A stretch of DNA of 5,864 nt. Origin: an uncultured Coriobacteriales bacterium (lineage in GTDB: Bacteria; Actinomycetota; Coriobacteriia; Coriobacteriales; UMGS124). The stretch is taken from NCBI GenBank assembly GCA_934662525.1, contig CAKUKJ010000172.1, positions 1-5,864 of the forward strand. Reading direction: 5' to 3'. The translations under genes were made by a program, and so were the position numbers. Shown in pieces: positions 1 to 4,040 of this stretch. Position 1 is the stretch's first letter, and the number at the start of each line of letters is the position of its first letter. The notes beneath the pieces were generated by a model. The model was given only the letters and a program-made list of their open reading frames with translations, made no database searches and was not told the DNA's origin.

Positions 1-39
1 ACCGAAAGGGACACCGCCATGCCCAGCATCACCTGCGCG

Positions 40-198
40 TCATAGGAGCGCCACCGTGGCGGCAACCATGTAGACGACCGTCGCGACCATGAAGACCCCC
101 AACACAACAGCGTCGATGAACAGGGCCATCTCCAGGACGTCCTCGAAACCCATCCTCTCCCAGATGCGCCCCCTACGGCCTCGCGCGTTGCCCCTCAT
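40..198 (-). CDS. Small single-pass membrane peptide (52 aa), hypothetical
   Basis: I do not recognise this small gene. On the minus strand an ATG at 198 is preceded by a good Shine-Dalgarno stretch (GAGGGGGA, about 5 nt spacing) and opens 52 codons ending in TGA. The product has an Arg/Gly-rich start (residues 2-15, many Arg), a short charged segment, then one long hydrophobic stretch from about residue 24 to 52 rich in Val, Ala, Met and Leu. That predicts a single membrane helix with the basic N-terminus in the cytoplasm. The plus strand of the same bases reads as His/Asp-rich shadow, which favours the minus strand as coding. It diverges from the membrane-protein gene at 225 with only 26 bp between the starts. 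Function is unknown; a regulatory or toxin-like membrane peptide is possible but unsupported. The main doubt is its small size. Confidence 0.45.
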   Translation of the reverse strand: MRGNARGRRGRIWERMGFEDVLEMALFIDAVVLGVFMVATVVYMVAATVALL

Positions 199-224
199 CG
201 CTTCCCCCTCATGATTGGAGCCTC

Positions 225-773
225 ATGCCCGACGTCCCATGGATAGTCACGAACGTCATATCCGCCGCCGCAGCTTTCGGCGCCATGGCGGCGGCGTGCG
301 TGGCGGGCAAGTCGTACCGGGCCGCCACGTCCCCGCACGTCATAGCTTACGTCTACGTCACGATGGATTATCCCCAGACCGCCATGCTGCGCGTGGAGAA
401 CATAGGGCAGGCGCCGGCCTATGGGGTTCGCGTCGAGGTCGACGCCTGCACGCTGAGCAGGCTTTCGGCATGCGCCCCGGCACTCGGGACGTTCACAGGC
501 GCGCCGTGGCCTTTCCTGCCGCCGGGCGGGACGCGTGAGACGCTGCTTGGGAAGTGGGACGAGTTCGCGGCGGCGATGGGGAACCGCAAGGGCGACGCCA
601 CGGTCTCATACTCGGCGGCGGATGGCGGCAAGGAGTCAAGCGAGGCATTCCCCATGGAGTCGCGTTCGTTTATGGGAACGTCAACGCCCTACGAGGACGC
701 CACGAACCACCTCGCGCGCATCGACGACTCCTTGCGAGACATCGCCAAGGCGCTCGGCAAGCGCCGCCCGTGA
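225..773 (+). CDS. Membrane-anchored protein with N-terminal TM helix and beta-rich domain, unknown function
   Basis: A 182-residue protein of unknown function. Residues about 8-28 form one hydrophobic, Ala-rich helix that should anchor it in the membrane. Residues 38-130 look beta-strand rich and include the segment LRVENIGQAPAYGVRVEV (55-72). A motif of this shape (a strand, N-I-G, then P-A-Y) recurs in single-TM hypothetical proteins of mobile elements, as I remember them; this is not a named family I can assign. Residues 156-178 could form an amphipathic C-terminal helix, ending in a basic tail. The ATG at 225 is chosen because GGAG lies 4 nt upstream. The next gene starts 27 bp after its stop on the same strand, so the two are probably co-transcribed. 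Four of its six Ile codons are ATA, as in other genes of the element and unlike leuS. Reality of the gene is likely; its role is open. Confidence 0.8.
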   Translation: MPDVPWIVTNVISAAAAFGAMAAACVAGKSYRAATSPHVIAYVYVTMDYPQTAMLRVENIGQAPAYGVRVEVDACTLSRLSACAPALGTFTGAPWPFLPPGGTRETLLGKWDEFAAAMGNRKGDATVSYSAADGGKESSEAFPMESRSFMGTSTPYEDATNHLARIDDSLRDIAKALGKRRP

Positions 774-800
774 CCCGACACCCCGCCCGAAAGGACGCGC

Positions 801-1259
801 ATGATCTCGATAGACCCGCTCGACGTGCTGGACAGGTACGGCCTCCCCGCCGCCCTGGGCATCGCAGTCGTGTGCGCACTTGCTACAATCGCCTGGTACG
901 CGTTCAAGACCAGGAAAGGGCGGATGATGACGCTTGCCGAGGAGTACGACCTATACGAGCGCGCGCTCGCGGACGCGAAGACCGACGAGGAGCGCGCCGA
1001 GCTTGAGGGCGTGCGCCGCTCGATAATCCGCCGCATGGCGGGCTGGCGGCCGCCGTTCCCGCTGTACGCCGTCGTGACGAACTGCCCGGTCGGCGTCGCC
1101 TGCGCGCTCATGCTCGCGGCGACCGTCATGCTCGGAGGGGACTTCTGGGCGGCCGTCAAATGGACGTTGCTCCTTGTCGGGGTCGAGACCCTGCTCAATC
1201 TCGCGGCCCTCGTCGCCATGCGCGGCCCCAGGCCGCCGAGGGGCAGGCACTTCAGGTAA
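801..1259 (+). CDS. Three-TM membrane protein with cytoplasmic charged helix, unknown function
   Basis: A 152-residue protein with no family I recognise. Predicted order: a short N-terminus, TM1 at about 15-35, a basic turn (KTRKGR, 36-41), a strongly charged, probably helical segment at 42-80 rich in Glu, Asp, Arg and Ala, then TM2 (about 88-111) and TM3 (about 118-140), ending in a Pro/Arg/Gly-rich basic tail. Under the positive-inside rule the charged helix and the tail would both be cytoplasmic if TM2-TM3 form a hairpin. The start is supported by GAAAGGA ending 5 nt before the ATG. It follows the 225-773 gene by 27 bp on the same strand, which suggests an operon of two membrane proteins that may work together. 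No enzymatic motif is visible. Cargo or surface function of the element is an inference only. Confidence 0.8.
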   Translation: MISIDPLDVLDRYGLPAALGIAVVCALATIAWYAFKTRKGRMMTLAEEYDLYERALADAKTDEERAELEGVRRSIIRRMAGWRPPFPLYAVVTNCPVGVACALMLAATVMLGGDFWAAVKWTLLLVGVETLLNLAALVAMRGPRPPRGRHFR

Positions 1260-1260
1260 G

Positions 1261-1293
1261 CGCCCCGACGTTCCACCCACGCGCGACGGGGCG
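1261..1293 (+). repeat. GC-rich inverted repeat after the membrane-protein operon
   Basis: CGCCCCG (1261-1267) and CGGGGCG (1287-1293) are perfect 7-bp complements with a 19-nt loop, directly after the stop of the gene ending at 1259. It could form an RNA hairpin that ends the upstream transcript or protects its 3' end. No T-run follows, so it is not a canonical intrinsic terminator. In DNA this GC-rich a 7-bp match may be chance. Confidence 0.25.
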
Positions 1294-1338
1294 GCCGCAC
1301 CTGCGTCGGCGGCGATGTTTAAAAGGGAATGCAAGGTA

Positions 1339-1367
1339 TTGTGCTTCGTTTATCGTTACGCTAAATT
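1339..1367 (+). promoter_or_regulatory. Candidate promoter of the toxin-antitoxin-chaperone operon
   Basis: TTGTGC (1339-1344) and TAAATT (1362-1367) are separated by 17 bp and resemble sigma-70-type -35 and -10 boxes (3/6 and 4/6 matches to consensus). They lie in the only clearly AT-rich stretch on the left side of the window (about 1315-1380), immediately before the toxin gene. Transcription would begin at about 1374, very close to the toxin ATG at 1380, so the message may be leaderless or nearly so. If that holds, the GGGG at 1371-1374 may not serve the toxin as a ribosome site. Confidence 0.45.
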
Positions 1368-1369
1368 AA
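1345..1369 (+). promoter_or_regulatory. Imperfect palindrome over the -10 box: candidate MqsA-type operator
   Basis: The sequence is symmetric about base 1357. The core TTTATCGTTACGCTAAA (1349-1365) matches in 7 of 8 base pairs, and the outer TT/AA pairs (1345-1346 with 1368-1369) extend it to 9 of 12. It overlaps the proposed -10 box and spacer. E. coli MqsA represses its own operon by binding a TAACCT-N3-AGGTTA palindrome through its C-terminal HTH. The present site has a different sequence but similar architecture, so autoregulation by the antitoxin encoded at 1735 is a reasonable inference. Confidence 0.45.
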
Positions 1370-1379
1370 TGGGGCGTAT

Positions 1380-1724
1380 ATGGGAATGAGACGAGAGAAA
1401 GACCGGCCCTCCCACTCGCTGGAGCTAGCGAAGCGCCTAGCGAGGGACGGGAAGCTGACCGTCAACAGGCGGGCGCGGGATTTCATAATGAACCGCCACG
1501 GGCGCAACGACACCGCCCGCTTCGTCGCCGGGCTTTTCGAGGCCGTCAGGCCGCAGGACTTCTACAAGTCCGTCGAGCTTGAGGTCATGCCGGGCTGCTG
1601 GGGCGACGTGTACCGGGGCGTCGAGTACGAGGGCGAGGAATGGTACGTGAAGTTCACGATACGAGAGGACGGCACCGCGTCGCTTTGCGTGCTGTCGGCG
1701 AACTGGGAAGGCTACCAGCATTAG
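1380..1724 (+). CDS. mqsR: MqsR-family toxin (mRNA interferase) of a type II toxin-antitoxin system
   Basis: A 114-residue protein, slightly longer than E. coli MqsR (98 aa), and of the RelE-like mRNA-interferase fold. MqsR cleaves cytoplasmic mRNA, chiefly at GCU/GCA-type sites in E. coli, and stops growth when free. The family signature is clear: DFYKS at 60-64, W74 followed by DVYR at 76-79, and YVKF at 89-92, in the same order and spacing as DFYKS, WQDVYR and YLK in E. coli. Of the residues proposed for E. coli catalysis, K56 and Y81 are kept (K63, Y89), Q68 is Gly (G75), and the C-terminal Lys (K96) has no clear counterpart. The ATG at 1380 follows GGGG by 5 nt; a second ATG at 1386 is possible. 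The ribosome site is much weaker than that of the antitoxin gene, which begins 10 nt after this stop. Toxin-first order is typical of mqsRA. Specific cleavage site is not predictable. Confidence 0.9.
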   Translation: MGMRREKDRPSHSLELAKRLARDGKLTVNRRARDFIMNRHGRNDTARFVAGLFEAVRPQDFYKSVELEVMPGCWGDVYRGVEYEGEEWYVKFTIREDGTASLCVLSANWEGYQH

Positions 1725-1728
1725 GAGG
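1723..1728 (+). promoter_or_regulatory. Perfect Shine-Dalgarno of the antitoxin, overlapping the toxin stop
   Basis: AGGAGG starts inside the toxin stop codon (TAG, 1722-1724) and lies 6 nt before the antitoxin ATG. A perfect site here beside a weak one for the toxin should favour antitoxin synthesis, and the overlap allows translational coupling. Confidence 0.75.
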
Positions 1729-1734
1729 CACACC

Positions 1735-2247
1735 ATGAGGTGCATGGAATGCGGCGCGGAGATGCGCCGTACAGACGGGCCCATGACCGAGGAGTACCGG
1801 GGCGAGACGTTCACCGTCGACGGGATAGGCCGCTGGGTATGTGACGCCTGCGGCAACGACGAGATGGGCGTCGGCGAGGCCGAGCGGCTGTCTCGCGAGC
1901 TTGCGAGGGAGTATGCCCGCGCCCACGGCCTGCTCATGCCCGACGAGATCAAGAGGCTGCGAAACTCGCTCGGGCTCAAGCAGACGGAGTTTGAGAAGAT
2001 GCTCGGCGTGTCCTCCCCCACGGTGAGCCGTTGGGAGACGGGGGCAATGCAGCAGTCCATGACCGCAAACAGGCTCATGCTGCTGCTGCGCGACTGCCCC
2101 GAGGCGGCGGAGACGCTGCTTGAGATGGCCGAGGTGCACAAGGCCCCCGTCGCCGTCCCGCTCGGGGCCGCGCCCGCAGGGCCCGCGCCCCGGCACGCGG
2201 GCGTGACGGCCGCAAGGTACTCGTTCGCGGCGTCCGCAAGAATGTGA
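1735..2247 (+). CDS. mqsA: MqsA-type antitoxin/repressor (zinc finger + HTH) with C-terminal tail, possible chaperone-addiction region
   Basis: A 170-residue antitoxin that should bind and neutralise the MqsR-like toxin encoded just upstream and repress the operon. The N-terminal domain is a YgiT/MqsA-type zinc finger: C3-x2-C6 and C36-x2-C39 match the four zinc-binding Cys of E. coli MqsA (3, 6, 37, 40), with the usual Y-R-G-E stretch at 21-24 between them. A helical linker spans 47-68. An Xre/Cro-type HTH covers about 70-122, with LKQTEFEKMLGVS followed by PTVSRWETG, the typical helix-turn-helix pattern. E. coli MqsA (131 aa) ends just after this domain. Here about 40 more residues follow (131-170), Ala/Pro-rich and ending in RYSFAASARM. 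This is where chaperone-addiction (ChAD) tails sit in antitoxins of toxin-antitoxin-chaperone systems, and the next gene encodes a SecB-like protein. The ChAD role is inferred from position and context. Confidence 0.9.
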   Translation: MRCMECGAEMRRTDGPMTEEYRGETFTVDGIGRWVCDACGNDEMGVGEAERLSRELAREYARAHGLLMPDEIKRLRNSLGLKQTEFEKMLGVSSPTVSRWETGAMQQSMTANRLMLLLRDCPEAAETLLEMAEVHKAPVAVPLGAAPAGPAPRHAGVTAARYSFAASARM

Positions 2248-2262
2248 CGGGAGGTCTTGGAG

Positions 2263-2706
2263 ATGCAGGAATACGTGTCGGGCACGAAGGTCGAGGCCGT
2301 CAGGGTCGTGGAATGCTCGCTGTGGGTCAGCCCGGACGGGCCCGGCGAGGCCATGTCCTCCGAGGCGAGCATAGAGATGGGGCGGCTCGTGCCGCTGCCC
2401 GTGCCCGCCGACGGCATCGCGGTGTATTCCACGACGGTCGGCATAACGGCGCAGCTCGTGGACGCCGACGGCGTGGGCACCCCAAGGGCGCGCGCGTCCG
2501 TCAGGCTTGCAGGCAATGTGGCCGTCAGCGCCGACGGGGCCGACCCGGCCCACTCGGCGAAGGTCGCGGCGGCGGGCACCATGTACCCGCAGGCCCAGGC
2601 ATACCTCGCGATGCTCGCCTCGATGGCCCAGGTTGCCGGCTTCTCCACCCCCGTCGTGGAGCCGGAGGCGCTCGTCAGGGCCATCGACGCCGCCGCGCGG
2701 GGCTAG
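2263..2706 (+). CDS. SecB-like chaperone, third component of the toxin-antitoxin operon
   Basis: A 147-residue protein read as a SecB-fold chaperone that would bind the antitoxin tail and protect it from aggregation and proteolysis. Evidence is fold-level. Four predicted beta stretches (about 9-22, 34-45, 53-67, 75-90) are followed by a long helix (95-124) and a short C-terminal helix (134-144), the SecB order. From Pro109, MYPQAQAYL...TPVVEPEALV aligns without gaps over about 30 residues to the LFPYARECI...APVNFDALF part of E. coli SecB, sharing the Pro, the P-V turn and the final D/E-A-L. Length is near SecB (about 155) and Rv1957 (about 180). It lies 15 nt after the antitoxin gene. The ATG at 2263 is preferred over a TTG at 2257 because GGGAGG is 8 nt before the ATG but too close to the TTG. 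Actinobacteria generally lack housekeeping SecB, so a role dedicated to this operon is likely. Remote homology is the main uncertainty. Confidence 0.72.
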   Translation: MQEYVSGTKVEAVRVVECSLWVSPDGPGEAMSSEASIEMGRLVPLPVPADGIAVYSTTVGITAQLVDADGVGTPRARASVRLAGNVAVSADGADPAHSAKVAAAGTMYPQAQAYLAMLASMAQVAGFSTPVVEPEALVRAIDAAARG

Positions 2707-2718
2707 CCGGCCCCGGCG

Positions 2719-2797
2719 TGCTACAATCCCCTCGGCACGGCAGGGGAACCCTACGGGGCCCTGCCCAAACGGTCGCCTTCGGGCGGCCGTTTTTTTT
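2719..2797 (+). ncRNA. Possible short structured RNA or attenuated integrase leader
   Basis: TGCTACAAT (2719-2727) reads as an extended -10 element, though no convincing -35 precedes it. A transcript from about 2734 would be about 64 nt to the terminator. It can form GGCAGGG (2739-2745) with CCCTGCC (2759-2765), which excludes CCCCT (2728-2732) with AGGGG (2742-2746). CTGCCC (2761-2766) could also pair with GGGCGG (2781-2786), breaking the terminator stem. It may be a small RNA, or a leader controlling read-through into the integrase at 2859. Pairings this short can be chance in GC-rich DNA. Confidence 0.25.
2767..2797 (+). terminator. Strong Rho-independent terminator with TTCG loop
   Basis: ACGGTCGCC (2769-2777) and GGCGGCCGT (2782-2790) form a 9-bp stem with one G-U pair, closed by a TTCG tetraloop (2778-2781) and followed by eight T in a row (2790-2797). 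Two more A-U pairs can extend the stem. It lies about 60 bp after the SecB-like gene and should end the toxin-antitoxin-chaperone transcript, separating it from the integrase gene. Confidence 0.9.
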
Positions 2798-2858
2798 GTT
2801 GTCCGCCCCCTCGTGTAGGCTTGCACGGTCATGCCGTTTCGTTGTTTGGGGGCGCGCC

Positions 2859-3980
2859 GTGGGCAAGCGCAAGAGGTCTTCGTGGGGCTGCGTGCAGCCC
2901 GTGCGCCCGGGCGTGTGGCGGCTGCGCTACAAGAGGGACGGGGAGCGCAAGTCCGAGACGTTCGAGGGCACCCGCCGCGAGGCAGACGACCGCATGGCGG
3001 CGCTTCGCGTGGAGTGTGGCAGCGGCCCCTCCAAGCGCCCCGTCACCGTGGGCGAGGCATATGAGAGGTACTACTGGCCGCGCGTGGAGGCGACGGCGGT
3101 GGACAACACGCGGGCGAACACGGCCAGCTCGTGGCGCGTGCACGTGGCCCCCAGGTGGGCGGGGACGGCCCTGCGCGACGTGAGGCCCGCAGATCTCCAG
3201 GAATGGCTCCTCACGCTCACCAGGTCGCAGGCGACCGCCGCTCTTCGCGTGATGCGCGGCGTGTTCCGCGAGGCCGCGCTGTACGAGGTCGCCGACCCCG
3301 CGCCCCTCTCCGTCTCGTTCCGCATGCCCGACAGGGTCGACTCCCCGCGCCCCCGCGACGTGGTGGCGTCCGCCGACATGCGGGCGTACTTCGCCGCCGC
3401 GCGCTCGTGCGGCCTGGGCGCGATGTTCGTGCTCGCGGCATGCTGCGGCCTGCGGGTGGGCGAGTCCCTGGGGCCGATGGTGGGCGAGGTCGAGCGCGAC
3501 GGGCGCGCGTGCCCCACCGTCGCCCTGGTGCCCGTGCTGCGGCAGGTGAACGACGTCGGCGCGGTGGCGGTGCGCAAGGTCGCAGGCGGCGAGGTCGAGC
3601 GCCTCAAGACCCGCAGGAGCGCGCGCTGGGCTGCGGTCGCGGGAGAGTGGGCCGACGCGCTGCTAGCCTTGCAGGACGAGGCGGCGGCGCGCGGCGACGT
3701 GTGGCTCACCGACGACGGCCTGGGCGGCCCCGTCGCCCAGAGGGCGGCGCGCGACGTGTGGCGCGACGCGCTCAAGGGGGCGGGCCTGCCGTACATCCTG
3801 CTGAAGAACCTGCGGGCCACGTTCGCCACGCAGATGGACGAGCGGGAGGTGCCCGTCGAGCAGGTCGCGCGCCTCATGGGGCACACCACGCCAAACATCA
3901 CGTTCGACGTGTACGAGCGCCCGGGCCGCGACAGGGCGGCCCAGATAGCCGCAAACTCCGTCACGCCCGGGCGCGCTTAG
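2859..3980 (+). CDS. Tyrosine recombinase / phage-type integrase
   Basis: A 373-residue site-specific recombinase that would integrate and excise the element by cutting and rejoining DNA at att sites through a covalent 3'-phosphotyrosine. Domains: an N-terminal arm-binding segment (about 13-50, beginning PGVWRLRYKRDGER, the three-strand AP2-like type), a core-binding helical domain (about 62-145) and the catalytic domain (about 165-360). Catalytic residues are visible: R199 in GLRVGE, K250 in the beta-hairpin, K316 and R319 in KNLRATF, H342 in LMGHT, and the nucleophile Y352 in DVYER. The usual HxxR box is KxxR here, a variant known in the family. The GTG start at 2859 is supported by GGGGG 6 nt upstream, and no ATG, TTG or other GTG lies nearby in frame. 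Length is normal for the family. The gene ends 59 bp from the convergent leuS, so it probably lies at the end of the element. No excisionase gene is seen. Confidence 0.95.
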   Translation: MGKRKRSSWGCVQPVRPGVWRLRYKRDGERKSETFEGTRREADDRMAALRVECGSGPSKRPVTVGEAYERYYWPRVEATAVDNTRANTASSWRVHVAPRWAGTALRDVRPADLQEWLLTLTRSQATAALRVMRGVFREAALYEVADPAPLSVSFRMPDRVDSPRPRDVVASADMRAYFAAARSCGLGAMFVLAACCGLRVGESLGPMVGEVERDGRACPTVALVPVLRQVNDVGAVAVRKVAGGEVERLKTRRSARWAAVAGEWADALLALQDEAAARGDVWLTDDGLGGPVAQRAARDVWRDALKGAGLPYILLKNLRATFATQMDEREVPVEQVARLMGHTTPNITFDVYERPGRDRAAQIAANSVTPGRA

Positions 3981-3994
3981 GACATCTTAGGACA
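3976..3994 (+). repeat. Tandem 9-bp direct repeat at the integrase stop codon
   Basis: CTTAGGACA occurs at 3976-3984 and again at 3986-3994, a spacing of 10 bp or one helical turn. The first copy includes the integrase stop (TAG, 3978-3980). Helically phased direct repeats next to an integrase gene are typical of arm-type sites for the integrase or an excisionase, so this may be part of the attachment region. Confidence 0.45.
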
Positions 3995-3995
3995 C

Positions 3996-4040
3996 GGGGC
4001 CTTTTTATAGGCCATCTACCAGGTATTTTATCTAGGCCCC
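3996..4040. other. Repeat-rich junction between integrase and leuS: candidate attachment site
   Basis: GGGGCCT (3996-4002) and AGGCCCC (4034-4040) form a perfect 7-bp inverted repeat. Inside are a near direct repeat (TTTTATAGGCC at 4003-4013, TTTTATCTAGGCC at 4026-4038) and a small palindrome, TACCAGGTA (4017-4025). The right arm reaches the leuS stop codon. Such nested symmetry at an integrase-proximal boundary fits a tyrosine-recombinase core site. It could also act as a weak bidirectional terminator, since GGCCT (3998-4002) pairs with AGGCC (4009-4013), but no T-run follows on either strand. The second att copy lies outside the window. Confidence 0.4.

Noticed and set aside
1..29. Minus-strand ATG at 29 reading M-L-G-M-A-V-S-L-S off the left edge, which could be a gene following the 52-residue peptide.
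   Set aside because: Only nine full codons are visible and the AGG upstream is too close to the start, so it cannot be supported.
19..45. Plus-strand ATG at 19 after an AAAGGGA ribosome-site-like stretch.
   Set aside because: It stops after eight codons, and the downstream frame is the His/Asp-rich antisense of the minus-strand peptide.
881..889. A second TGCTACAAT, identical to the extended -10 at 2719.
   Set aside because: It encodes part of TM1 of the 801-1259 protein in frame, has no -35 element, and no gene start follows nearby.
1437..2832. Long minus-strand open frames (415 and 392 codons) across the toxin operon.
   Set aside because: They are antisense shadows of GC-rich genes with low-complexity, Arg/Ser/Ala-rich translations and no motif.
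2824..2836. Small inverted repeat ACGG-N5-CCGT before the integrase, as an operator.
   Set aside because: Four-base arms are too short to separate from chance in this base composition.
3981..4039. A tRNA or its 3' fragment as the usual integrase target.
   Set aside because: No cloverleaf arms or CCA-adjacent T-loop (GGTTCGAAT-like) sequence is present in the junction.
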